Shown here piece by piece: positions 34,746-43,714 of a stretch of DNA of 64,000 nucleotides. The notes beneath the pieces are model-generated. The model made no database searches. It was not told the DNA's origin and saw only the letters and a list, made by a program, of their open reading frames with translations. Origin of the DNA: Bradyrhizobium sp. CCBAU 51627 (GTDB taxonomy: Bacteria; Pseudomonadota; Alphaproteobacteria; Rhizobiales; Xanthobacteraceae); the NCBI RefSeq assembly GCF_028128765.1, contig NZ_LBJG01000027.1:124001-188000 (forward strand), read 5' to 3'. Position 1 is the first letter of the stretch. Each line of letters begins with the position of its first letter. The position numbers and the translations under genes are program-made.

Positions 34746-35417
34746 ATGGCCAGCGATCATACGAGGTCTGCCATTCTCGCCGCCGCCGAACGGCTCTACG
34801 CCGATCGCGGCTTCGGCGACGTCACGCTGCGCGACATCGTCGCGGAGGCCAACGTCAACCTGGCCGCGGTGAACTATCATTTCGGCTCGAAGGACGAGCT
34901 GATTGCGGAATTATTTGTCACCCGCTCGATCGCGACCAACCGCGAGCGCCTGCGCGAGTTGAAGGCGGCGGAAGAGCAAGGCGGCGGCCGCGCGCCGATC
35001 GAGGTGATCTTGCGCGCGCTGGTCGGCCCGACCTTGCGCGGCTGCCTCGGCCCCGAGAACCAGCGCTCGACCGCGGCGCGATTCATGATCCGGGCGTCGA
35101 TCGAATCCGTGCCGCCGATCCGGCGCATCAAGAACCGCGAGATCGATCATTTGCGGAAATTCGTGGGTGCGATGCGAAGGGCCCTGCCCGACCGCAGCGA
35201 CGTCGATATCTATTGGGGCCTGAATTTCGCGCTGGCGATGGCGCACCACACCATCCGCGAGAGCGAGCGGCTGACGAAGCTGTCGGAAGGCCAATGCGAC
35301 CTCGACGACGTCGAGGACGTGGTCGCGCGCGTCGTCAGCGTCGCGACCATGGCGCTGACGGCCGGCAAGGTCGAAGCCAAGGCGCCGGCCCGCGCCCTTG
35401 CACGCGATGCGCGCTGA
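34746..35417 (+). CDS. TetR family transcriptional regulator
   Basis: A 223-residue one-component repressor. The N-terminal helix-turn-helix is clear (residues about 9-52: AILAAAERLYADRGFGDVTL, then VNLAAVNYHFGSKDEL). The C-terminal ligand domain is of the TetR_C type found with acyl-CoA genes. The ATG at 34746 was chosen because the domain begins there; the frame is open far upstream across the opposite gene. It is divergent from the acyl-CoA dehydrogenase and probably controls it and itself through the palindrome between them. Confidence 0.9.
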   Translation: MASDHTRSAILAAAERLYADRGFGDVTLRDIVAEANVNLAAVNYHFGSKDELIAELFVTRSIATNRERLRELKAAEEQGGGRAPIEVILRALVGPTLRGCLGPENQRSTAARFMIRASIESVPPIRRIKNREIDHLRKFVGAMRRALPDRSDVDIYWGLNFALAMAHHTIRESERLTKLSEGQCDLDDVEDVVARVVSVATMALTAGKVEAKAPARALARDAR

Positions 35418-35420
35418 ACG

Positions 35421-35813
35421 TCACACCATCGCGATGCAGTCGATCTCGATGTCGAAGGGCCCGGTCCATTCGGGGATGCAGACGAAGATCCGCGCCGGCG
35501 GCTGCTCCGGGAAGTAGCGCGCATAGATCGCGTTGAAAATGGGAAAGTGTTTGGCCGAGGTGCAGTAGACATTGCACTTCATGACATGGTCGAGCGTGGC
35601 GCCGGCCGTGTGCAGGCACAGCTGCAGCTGCTCCAGGACCAGTTCGCTCTGCCGCTCAATCGGAACCGCCGCGATCTCGCCCGTGATCGGGTCAAACGGA
35701 GGCAGGCCGGAGACGAAGATCATGTTGCCGGCGCGCGTCACGGGCGAGGCGGGCGCGTTCCAGCGGTCGAGATAGGTCGAGATCGGCTCGACGCGGAGCG
35801 CTTCGCGTTTCAT
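35421..35813 (-). CDS. RidA/YjgF/UK114 family protein
   Basis: A 130-residue member of the Rid family, which hydrolyse reactive enamines/imines, though many subgroups have other roles. The conserved Arg is in PPARIFVCIPEW (about residue 105) and the strand MIFVSGLPPFDPITG is typical. I chose the ATG at 35813 (MKREALRVEP) for its GGTGG site and normal family length; the in-frame ATG at 35870 has no ribosome binding site. It converges on the TetR gene with a 3-base gap. Confidence 0.88.
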   Translation of the reverse strand: MKREALRVEPISTYLDRWNAPASPVTRAGNMIFVSGLPPFDPITGEIAAVPIERQSELVLEQLQLCLHTAGATLDHVMKCNVYCTSAKHFPIFNAIYARYFPEQPPARIFVCIPEWTGPFDIEIDCIAMV

Positions 35814-35901
35814 GGCCACCTTCGGTTCAAGCGAGATCGGTGCCTGACTACCCGATGATGCAGCCGACATGCTTCGCTAGAGCTCGAAGTGTGGCCGCGG
35901 A

Positions 35902-36117
35902 TCAGCCCCGCTGCGGCATCTCCTCGGCCTCTTCCTTGGCGAGCAGCAGCAGCATTTCGATCCCCATGTCGCCTTCCTGCGGCGAGCGGATGAACTTGAT
36001 CTCCTCGGCGCTTTGCCGCAGCGCGGCAATGATGGCGACCGCCTGATTGGCCGTTGCCGCCTCGGTCGCCAGAATTGCCTTCTGGTCCTTTGCCTGGAAC
36101 CCGATCGTGTAGGACAT
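35902..36117 (-). CDS. Small hypothetical protein (71 residues)
   Basis: MSYTIGFQAKDQKAILATEA... is a small soluble protein with a helix-rich, acidic C terminus (LLLLAKEEAEEMPQRG). It has a strong GGAGGGAA ribosome binding site, so I believe it is real. I do not recognise a family. It lies 88 bases upstream of the RidA gene and may be cotranscribed with it. Confidence 0.65.
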   Translation of the reverse strand: MSYTIGFQAKDQKAILATEAATANQAVAIIAALRQSAEEIKFIRSPQEGDMGIEMLLLLAKEEAEEMPQRG

Positions 36118-36254
36118 GCCATTTCCCTCCCGAACTCAGTGGAGGGATCGAATCAGAGTCTGAAGCAAAGCGGAAGCCTGTGCGACTACGGACCGGGATT
36201 ATCTGGGGATTGCGCGCAAGCTTCAGGCAAGCCTGCGCGAGCGCCGCATTGAGG

Positions 36255-38765
36255 TCACCAATTTATGCGCAGCGATCCGGTACCGGCATAGCTCTGCCCC
36301 ACATTGGAAAACTCGCCCGTGAAGCGTGCCGACAGCTCCGACCAGCGGTTCAGCACGAGACGCGAGCCGAGCTCGACCCGACCGGCATCGCTCGCCGCAC
36401 GCGCCCCGTCGACGGTGAAGGCGGCCGCCGGCAGCGACACCAGAGCCGCCGCGACGGTGCGGACTGGCGATAATTCGTGCACCCAGGCCAGGTTGGCGAA
36501 TGGCATCCAGCTGATACCGCCTCCGAGATCGAACCGGGCGTCGAACTTGCTGCCGAGGAACAGGGGCAGCGACGCCACGTCGCGCCCCGCGTAACTGAGG
36601 CCGAGCACGCCCGGCCCTGCGCCGGCGACGCTGGTTTCAGTATAGCCCGCCTGCCACAGCCGAGCGGCCTGAAGCGCGGCGAAGGGCGTCACTGCAACCG
36701 CATCGAAGCCAAAGGTGCGACCGACTTCCAGCCGCCCGCCAAACTGATTGCTGCCGAACGCCCCCTTGGCAAGCTCGTCCGGGCCGACGCCGGTGACGGT
36801 GCGGCTGGTGGCATTGTTGAAGTGGCTGTAGGCGAGCTGTCCCGACACATAGCTCGCACCGAAGCGCTGTATCGCATAGGCGCCGATATGGGCGCCCTCG
36901 AGCCGACCGGAGGTCGCACGATCGCTGACGTCAAAGGTCGCGGTCGAGCCGCCGGCGGCGATGCCGACCAGGAGGTCAGGATTGACGAGGCGATCGAGAC
37001 CGCCGGCCCCGCCAGCGATGCGGTCGCTGAAGCCGGCGCTGCCTGTTGCCGCGTCGCCCGACAGGGACTGGCCCGCACCAAAGCCGGACGCCCAGGTATG
37101 CCATTGCGGCTGGACGAGCGGCGGCGCCTTCAGCGCGTTGAAGGCCGAGGTCACTGGCCGCGCCTCGGCGTAGCCGAGCGCGCCTGCCCCTGCGGCAGCA
37201 CCGCGCGTACCGGCACGCCAGGCGTTCATCTGTCCGTCCATGGTCTCGCCGAACATGTTTGCGGCGGCAAAGGCGGTGTTCTGGGTGCCGCTGGTGCCCT
37301 CGCCCGAGATCTTGTCGAGCACGCTTACGGATCCGGCCGCCAGGAGTTGCGCATAGAACGCCGCGGCGGTGCCCGTCAGCGCGGGCGAGTAGCCGGCCTC
37401 GAGCGCGCTGCCGACCGCTCGCTGGTTGGCCGTTTCGCCCGCAACCGCGCCAAATGCCTGCCGGGTCAGCGTCAGGTCGACGGAATTGGCATTGTAAGTC
37501 GCCGTCGCATTGAAGAAGGCGGAGGACGCAGTGACGGCATTGAACTGTCCGGTCACCGGCCCCGCGCTCTGCACCACGGCGGCGTAGGTCGTCGTGGTCT
37601 GATAGAGGCCGGGCAGTACGACGGCGCGCAGTGTGCCGCCGAGCTGGGCCTGGTCCTGGGTAGAGAGACCGTCGCGGTGCCCTGCACTGTCGACCCGCAG
37701 GGCAAGCGTTCCCTGCGCCCCCTGATCGAAAGAGCCTCCGAAGGCGAGATTGCCCGGCGCGAGCGCCGTCGCCGGATCGCTGATCGTAATCAGCCCGTTG
37801 TTGGTCAGCCCGTTGCCGGTCCCGATGAAGAACATCGCGCCGTCGATCGTGCCGTTGTTGACAATATTGTTGCCGGTGGTGCCGAAGGAGAACAGCGAAT
37901 AACCGTTGGCGCCGCCCTTGATGATCCCGTTGTTGAGGACCGTGTTGTTCAGCCCTCCGATCCCGAGGGCAATGCCGGTCGGGCCGGTCGCGACGATCGT
38001 ACCGCTGTTGGACATCGCGTTGCCGCTGCCCCAGATGCTGACGCCGACGCTGTCGTCGCCGACGGCGCGGATCGTGCCGCTGTTGGCGAACGTGTTGGCG
38101 TCGAGCAGGAAGACGCCCTGGCCATTGGTGCCGCTGCTGCTGCCGATGATGATGGTTCCCGAATTCTGGACAGTGGTGCCGGTCGCATTGGCGGAGATTC
38201 CGGTCGAAGCTGTGCCTGTCAGGGTGATCGTGCCGGAATTGGTGGCGGCATTGCCGCTGCCGAGGACGTCGATGCCAACGCCCATCAAAGTCGAGCCCGT
38301 AATGGAGCCGGTATTGAGCACGGCATTGTTATTGCCCGCCACGAACATCGCCGCGGCATTCGAGCCGATGGCGATGGTCCCGGTATTGGTGAAGGAATTG
38401 TTGTTGCTTCCCACGATGCCCGATGCGCCGTCACCGATCGAGATGGCGCCGTTGTTGACGGCGGTGTTGCCCGCGCCGAGGTTGATCGCGTTCACGCCCG
38501 AGGGCACAGTGATCGAGGCGCCGGAAACCACCGTCAGCGACAGGTTGGCCTCCGCGCCGGTGCCGAAACCGGTGCTGCTGCCCCCACTGCAGGTGACCAC
38601 GCTGCCGCTCTGCACGCAGGCGCCCATTGCCGTCGACGGTGCGAGGCTTGCAACGACGGCGACCGACATTGCAGCGGCGATCGGCCCGCCGCCCCAGATC
38701 CACCTGGCGTTGAATGTCGTTCCCTGCGGCAGCTTGTGGCGGATCCGGCCGTATGTCGTTTTCAT
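36255..38765 (-). CDS. Autotransporter (type V secretion) with beta-helix passenger
   Basis: A surface protein of 836 residues from the ATG at 38765 (MKTTYGRIRHKLPQGTTFNA), with a long signal peptide ending near SLAPSTAMGA. The passenger (about 50-370) is made of imperfect 20-25-residue repeats of the form NSGTI-x-GxxxxGIxxxGxxN, typical of a beta-helix. The last 280 or so residues form the outer-membrane barrel (FDVSDRATSGRLEGAHIGAY, SARFTGEFSNVGQ) and the chain ends in an aromatic (RINW), as autotransporters do. A longer frame upstream to 39038 is not supported. It is divergent from an AraC regulator. Function (adhesion or other) cannot be told. Confidence 0.88.
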   Translation of the reverse strand: MKTTYGRIRHKLPQGTTFNARWIWGGGPIAAAMSVAVVASLAPSTAMGACVQSGSVVTCSGGSSTGFGTGAEANLSLTVVSGASITVPSGVNAINLGAGNTAVNNGAISIGDGASGIVGSNNNSFTNTGTIAIGSNAAAMFVAGNNNAVLNTGSITGSTLMGVGIDVLGSGNAATNSGTITLTGTASTGISANATGTTVQNSGTIIIGSSSGTNGQGVFLLDANTFANSGTIRAVGDDSVGVSIWGSGNAMSNSGTIVATGPTGIALGIGGLNNTVLNNGIIKGGANGYSLFSFGTTGNNIVNNGTIDGAMFFIGTGNGLTNNGLITISDPATALAPGNLAFGGSFDQGAQGTLALRVDSAGHRDGLSTQDQAQLGGTLRAVVLPGLYQTTTTYAAVVQSAGPVTGQFNAVTASSAFFNATATYNANSVDLTLTRQAFGAVAGETANQRAVGSALEAGYSPALTGTAAAFYAQLLAAGSVSVLDKISGEGTSGTQNTAFAAANMFGETMDGQMNAWRAGTRGAAAGAGALGYAEARPVTSAFNALKAPPLVQPQWHTWASGFGAGQSLSGDAATGSAGFSDRIAGGAGGLDRLVNPDLLVGIAAGGSTATFDVSDRATSGRLEGAHIGAYAIQRFGASYVSGQLAYSHFNNATSRTVTGVGPDELAKGAFGSNQFGGRLEVGRTFGFDAVAVTPFAALQAARLWQAGYTETSVAGAGPGVLGLSYAGRDVASLPLFLGSKFDARFDLGGGISWMPFANLAWVHELSPVRTVAAALVSLPAAAFTVDGARAASDAGRVELGSRLVLNRWSELSARFTGEFSNVGQSYAGTGSLRINW

Positions 38766-39007
38766 CAGTGATTCCCGAGCATTGCGGCAAAGGCAGCCGC
38801 GCCGTAGACTTGGCTCGGATGGGTTCCGACTGTCTTGGCCTGTACGGCACCGCCTTGGCCCGCGCGGCACGTCACGAGCTTTCTTCGGCGCGCTGTGGCA
38901 TCTGTGCAACGATCGGGAGGAAAAGCTTGTCGTCGGCGCTACGAACTTGAACGCCATCACGCAATCGGGCGTCCAACACGCGACGCGATGTTTTCTGGCG
39001 GGGGCCA

Positions 39008-40003
39008 ATGCAGGACGAACGGTCGCTTCGGCGCGCACGTATTTCCACGGACGTTTTTCCGCAAGCCAGCCGGCTGCAGACGTGGCGCGAGGTCTATGGA
39101 CGTGGCATCGCCGCGGTGGACATCGAACCGATCGGAGATCAGCCTTTCCAAGCCGACGTGACCTTCTGTCAGCTCCCCGGCATCAGCATCGCGGCCGGCT
39201 CCCGCTCGCCCGCGCACTATGTGGTGTCCAAGGAGCTGGCGGTACGCACCAAGGACGTCATGGCCATCAGCGTGCTGCGCTCGGGCCGCGCCAGCGCCAC
39301 CCAGTTCGGCAAGGAGCTGATCTCGGGGGTCGGCAGCGCCAGCGTGATCGCGCCGCTCGAGCCCTCCACCAGCACCATGCTGACCGCGGGTAGCTTCGTC
39401 ACGCTGCTGCTGCCGTTGCCCATCATTACCCGCCGCGCTCCGCACTACAGCCGGGCGTTCGGCCGATCGATCCCGAGCTCGAACACGGCGCTGCGTCTCT
39501 TGACGCGCTATGTCGACATCGTCGCGGAGGAGGTGACGTCCAGCGAAGCAGACGTTGCACGCAGCGCGTCCGAGCACATGCTCGACCTTGCCGCGCTCGC
39601 GCTCGGCGCCCGTGGCGACTTTGCCGAGCTTGCCATCCAGCGCGGCGGAACGGCGGCACGGCTCATGGCGATCAAATCGGACATCGGGATGGCGCTGGGC
39701 GACCTCGAGCTGTCGACCGAAAGCATCGCGCTGCGACACGGCATTTCACCGCGCTATGTCCGCAAGCTGTTCGAGCAGGACGGTACCTCGTTCTCCGCCT
39801 TCGTGCTCGCCGAACGCCTGGCGAAGGCACAGCGCATGCTGGTCGAGCAACGGTTCTCACATCTCAACATCGCGCAGATTGCGCACGAAAGCGGCTTCGG
39901 CGACGTCTCTTACTTCAACCGCACCTTTCGCCGTCATTTCGGCAGTCGTCCCTCCGATTTTCGCGAGGCGGCGAAATGCGTATGGCGCGAGCAGCGGGAG
40001 TAA
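39008..40003 (+). CDS. AraC family transcriptional regulator
   Basis: A 331-residue regulator with an AraC-type ligand region of the AraC_binding_2 type (about 20-190) and two helix-turn-helix motifs at the C terminus (about 225-322; ESIALRHGISPRYVRKLFEQ, then AHESGFGDVSYFNRTFRRHF). It is divergent from the autotransporter gene across 242 bases, so it probably controls it. The start ATG follows a GGCGGGGG stretch. Confidence 0.92.
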   Translation: MQDERSLRRARISTDVFPQASRLQTWREVYGRGIAAVDIEPIGDQPFQADVTFCQLPGISIAAGSRSPAHYVVSKELAVRTKDVMAISVLRSGRASATQFGKELISGVGSASVIAPLEPSTSTMLTAGSFVTLLLPLPIITRRAPHYSRAFGRSIPSSNTALRLLTRYVDIVAEEVTSSEADVARSASEHMLDLAALALGARGDFAELAIQRGGTAARLMAIKSDIGMALGDLELSTESIALRHGISPRYVRKLFEQDGTSFSAFVLAERLAKAQRMLVEQRFSHLNIAQIAHESGFGDVSYFNRTFRRHFGSRPSDFREAAKCVWREQRE

Positions 40004-40035
40004 GGCTTCAGGCAAGCCCCGCGCGGAGCACGACG

Positions 40036-41265
40036 CTAGATGATCCCCTGCTGCTTCAGCTGCTCGATCTTTCCCGCATCATAGCCGAGCTTGCCGCCGA
40101 GGATCTCCTGCGTGTGCTCGCCGAGCAGTGGCGGCGCGCGGTAAGTCTTGACCGGCGTCTCCGAAAAGGTCAGCGCGTTGCGGATCAGCGACAGGTCGGG
40201 CTGGAAAGGATGGTTCACCTTCACCCGCATGCCGCGCGACTGGACGTGGGGATCGGAAAACACCTGCTCGAAATTGTTGATCGGGCCGGAGGGCACGCCA
40301 GCCTCCTCCAGCTTCTCCAGCCAATAGGCCACCGGCTGCTTGAGGAACAGGCCGGCAAATATCGCCATGATCTCCTTGCCGTGCACGACGCGGTCGTTGT
40401 TCTTGACAAAGCGCGGATCGCTCGCGAGCTCGGGCTGGCCGAGCACGGCGCAGGTGCGCTGGAACTGGCCGTCATTGCCGACCACCAGCATCAGCTCGCC
40501 GTCGGTGCACCGGAACACGCCGGCCGGCATGCCGCCATTGCCCCAGGTGCCGCGGCGCGGCGGCGTCTTGCCGTTGACAAGGTAGATCTGCAGCCAATGC
40601 GACAGCGAGGCGATGACGGTGTCGAACAGGCAGACGTCGAGGTGTTGTCCCACGCCACCGTTGGCATCGCGATGGTAGAGCGCCGACAGAATGCCGATCG
40701 AGGTATTCATGCCCGTCATGTAGTCCACAATCGACGGACCGACCTTCATCGGCCCCTCGCCCGGCTCGCCGTCCATATGGCCGGTGACGCTCATCAGGCC
40801 GCCCATCGCCTGCAGGATGGCGTCATAGCCGGCGCGCGGCGCATAAGGCCCGGTCTGGCCGAAGCCGGTCACCGAGCAATAGATGATCTTGGGATTGATC
40901 GCCTTGATGGTCTCGTAGTCGAGCCCGTAGCGCTTGAGATCGCCGACCTTGTAGTTCTCCATGAAGACGTCGACATCCTTGGCGAGCTCGCGGATGATCG
41001 CCTGCCCCTCCGGCTTGGCAATGTTGACGGTGACCGACTTCTTGTTGCGGTTGGCGCACAGATAGAACGAATTGTTGTTGTTCGCCTTCCCTTCGGGATC
41101 GGCCAGATAAGGCGGGCCGAAGGCGCGCGCGTCGTCGCCGGTGCCGGGCCGTTCGATCTTGATCACCTCGGCGCCGAGATCGCCGAGCATCTGGGCCGAC
41201 AAGGGCCCGGCAAGCACACGCGTGAGGTCAAGGATCTTGATGCCTGAGAGCGGCAAGGCCGACAT
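40036..41265 (-). CDS. Family III CoA-transferase (CaiB/BaiF type)
   Basis: Transfers CoA between carboxylic acids through a mixed-anhydride mechanism. From the ATG at 41265, which has GGAGGAAA, the protein has 409 residues (MSALPLSGIKILDLTRVLAG). The N-terminal pattern LAGPLSAQMLGDLGAEVIKI and the catalytic-Asp region AGYDAILQAMGGLMSVTG are typical. Substrates cannot be assigned; a formyl-CoA transferase name would go beyond the evidence. Downstream in a leftward block with an MFS carrier, a BKACE enzyme and a second MFS carrier, which suggests carboxylate import and activation. Confidence 0.9.
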   Translation of the reverse strand: MSALPLSGIKILDLTRVLAGPLSAQMLGDLGAEVIKIERPGTGDDARAFGPPYLADPEGKANNNNSFYLCANRNKKSVTVNIAKPEGQAIIRELAKDVDVFMENYKVGDLKRYGLDYETIKAINPKIIYCSVTGFGQTGPYAPRAGYDAILQAMGGLMSVTGHMDGEPGEGPMKVGPSIVDYMTGMNTSIGILSALYHRDANGGVGQHLDVCLFDTVIASLSHWLQIYLVNGKTPPRRGTWGNGGMPAGVFRCTDGELMLVVGNDGQFQRTCAVLGQPELASDPRFVKNNDRVVHGKEIMAIFAGLFLKQPVAYWLEKLEEAGVPSGPINNFEQVFSDPHVQSRGMRVKVNHPFQPDLSLIRNALTFSETPVKTYRAPPLLGEHTQEILGGKLGYDAGKIEQLKQQGII

Positions 41266-41422
41266 GTCGATTTCCTCCGGGGAACTGGATCTTGGCGCGG
41301 CGGCTTCAGCCAAGCCGCGCTCCCTGCGGATACACCATTTTGGCGTTCTGAGCACTGCACTCTGGGCATACGGCCATATCTCGGCGGCCGCCGCAGTCCT
41401 ATTTCCGCATCGCGAATAACTC

Positions 41423-42628
41423 CTACGCCGCGCGGGCCACCACCATTCCCGGCCGCCGCCGGCCGAGCAGCACCAGGATCAGCACCGTCGCGCAGGAAAA
41501 GAGAAGGGTGAGCCCAAGCGCGCCGCGACTGCCGAACTGGGTGAGCAGGCCGGCCAGCAGCGGCGGCGAGATCGCCGAGGCCAGATTGAGCGGCAATGCG
41601 ATCATCGACATCGCCTTGGCGAATTCAGCCTGGTCGTAGAAGACGAGCGGGATCGTCGCGCGCGCCACCGCCATCGCGCCGCTGCCGGCGCCATAGAGCA
41701 GGATGAAGGTCGCAACCGCCCAGGTCGCCCCCTCGCTCAACATCAGCAGCACCATGGCGACAGGGAGCGCGGTGCCGGCGACGAGGCCGGTGGTGATGCC
41801 GTCCCACCGGCCGCCACCGAGAAAGTCAAGGCCGCGGGCGCTGACCTGGATCACGCCGAGCATCGAGCCGAACGCAAGCGCCTGTGCCGGCGCAAGGCCT
41901 TCCGCCCGCAACAGCTCGATCAGGATGGCGCTGATGCCGAAATTGACGAAGGCATTCATCGTGATCACGCCCGCGACGAGACCGAAGGTGCTTCTTGGAA
42001 TCGCAGGCGGCGATACGGTCTTGATCGCCTCGCCACGATCGTCCGTCGCAACCTTCCGGCGCGGCGCGACAAACGCATAGAGCGGAAAGTTGATGGCGAG
42101 CATCGTCGCCGCATAGACCAGACAGGTCCCTCGCCAGCCGAGCAGGCCGCTGAGGAACGAGGTGGTCGGCCAGAAGATGCTGCTGGAGAGCCCGGTCACC
42201 AGCATCAGCCCGCCGATGGCATTCTTGGCGCCCCGCCCCGCGACCTCGTTCAACATGATGTAGGCGCCGGTCGACAGCGTGGCGCTGCCGCCCATGCCGA
42301 GAATCACCCAGCCGATGAAATAGAGCACCGGCTCGCGTGCGAAAAACAGAACGACAAAACCCGGCGCCGAGACCACAGTCCCCGCCATCATCACTCTGCG
42401 CGCGCCGTGCCGCGCAAAGGCTTTAGCGAGCCAGGGCGCGCACAGGCCCATGGTGACGTAGAGAACCGAGCTGCCCGCGAACACCGCCGGCAGGCTCATA
42501 CCGAGATCGGCCCCGAGATCGCGACCGATCACGGCCGGAAGGCCGATCGTACCCCATCCAATCAGTTGGGTAATCGCAAGCACCAGCAGGACTCCGATGA
42601 GCCTGCTGTCTGATTTCAAGAACCGCAT
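41423..42628 (-). CDS. MFS transporter
   Basis: A 401-residue major facilitator with about 12 hydrophobic helices, starting MRFLKSDSRLIGVLLVLAIT. A positively charged loop FARHGARRVMM stands at the loop 2-3 position. It lies 157 bases upstream of the CoA-transferase gene, on the same strand. Substrate is probably an organic acid, from context only. Confidence 0.85.
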   Translation of the reverse strand: MRFLKSDSRLIGVLLVLAITQLIGWGTIGLPAVIGRDLGADLGMSLPAVFAGSSVLYVTMGLCAPWLAKAFARHGARRVMMAGTVVSAPGFVVLFFAREPVLYFIGWVILGMGGSATLSTGAYIMLNEVAGRGAKNAIGGLMLVTGLSSSIFWPTTSFLSGLLGWRGTCLVYAATMLAINFPLYAFVAPRRKVATDDRGEAIKTVSPPAIPRSTFGLVAGVITMNAFVNFGISAILIELLRAEGLAPAQALAFGSMLGVIQVSARGLDFLGGGRWDGITTGLVAGTALPVAMVLLMLSEGATWAVATFILLYGAGSGAMAVARATIPLVFYDQAEFAKAMSMIALPLNLASAISPPLLAGLLTQFGSRGALGLTLLFSCATVLILVLLGRRRPGMVVARAA

Positions 42629-42773
42629 TCCAGTCGTCGCCCGCCCGGCAGGCGCCGATCACGCCTGTGGTGCTGTCTTAGCCGGAGACTCAGCACGCGG
42701 GAACGCCGCGCGCCGAATGGCAGAAGGCAGCCAGGAGCATGTCAGGCAGATGTCAGGCGCAGGCCTGTCGTCC

Positions 42774-43601
42774 CTACCCCGCGATCCCGAGCAAGGATCG
42801 CGCTTCGGCCGCGGTGGCCACGCGCCGGCCGTGGCGCGTGACGGCTTCAGCGGCGATGGTCACGAGCTCCGCATTGCTGCGGGCAAGGCGCGTCTTGTCG
42901 ATCCTGATATTGTCCTCGAGCCCGGTGCGAACCGCATCGGCGCCGCGCGCCAGGGCCCAGCCCATAACCTCGACTTGATGGCGTCCGATTCCGGCCGCGG
43001 TCCAGGTCGCCTTCGGGATCAACCGCCGGAGCTCGGCCAGCAGGATGTCGAGCACGTGCTCGTCGGCCGGCATCGCGTTCTTGACGCCCATCACGAATTG
43101 TACATGCGGACGCGCGTCGATCAACCCTGCCTCGATCAGGCGGCGGGCGCCGTGCAGATGCGACAGATCGAAGATCTCGATTTCCGGACGGATGCCATTT
43201 TCCTTCATGCCGGTGGCCAGCGTCTCGACCAGAGCAGCGCTGTTCTCATAGACGATGGTCGGAAAGTTCACCGATCCGGTGGAGAGCGAAGCCATGTCGG
43301 GCTTCAGATAGAGGGAGGATCCACGCGCCGAGGGATCGCGGCCCCGCCCGCCGGTCGAGAACTGCACGATCATGTCAGGACAATGCTTCCTGATGCCCTG
43401 CTGCACGAGGGCAAAACGCTCGGGATCAGATGACGGTGTCTCGTCGTCGTTCCGCACATGGATATGTGCAAGCGTCGCGCCGACCTCGAACGCTTCATGC
43501 GTCGACTCGATCTGTTCCGCCGGCGAGATAGGCACCGCGGGATTGTCCTTCTTGCGCGGCACGGAGCCGGTGATGGCGACGGCAACAACAGCGGGATTCA
43601 T
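42774..43601 (-). CDS. BKACE family enzyme (beta-keto acid cleavage, DUF849)
   Basis: A 275-residue zinc enzyme of the 3-keto-5-aminohexanoate cleavage family, which condenses a beta-keto acid with acetyl-CoA to give acetoacetate and a new CoA ester. Visible are the zinc ligands in AHIHVRNDDETPS (about 45-57), the EIFDLSH segment and the C-terminal GLEDNI. The ORF starts MNPAVVAVAITGSVPRKKDN, where the Gly-rich strand is typical. It lies between two MFS carrier genes and upstream of a CoA-transferase, consistent with carboxylate catabolism. Confidence 0.88.
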   Translation of the reverse strand: MNPAVVAVAITGSVPRKKDNPAVPISPAEQIESTHEAFEVGATLAHIHVRNDDETPSSDPERFALVQQGIRKHCPDMIVQFSTGGRGRDPSARGSSLYLKPDMASLSTGSVNFPTIVYENSAALVETLATGMKENGIRPEIEIFDLSHLHGARRLIEAGLIDARPHVQFVMGVKNAMPADEHVLDILLAELRRLIPKATWTAAGIGRHQVEVMGWALARGADAVRTGLEDNIRIDKTRLARSNAELVTIAAEAVTRHGRRVATAAEARSLLGIAG

Positions 43602-43714
43602 CCTGCAACCTCATCATGATCGCGCTCACGCGCACAGAACTTCGATCGACCGTCAGCTTATACCGCGAAGCCTTGCCGCTGCGAGCGTCATCGCAGCGGC
43701 ATTGTTCCCAACCG

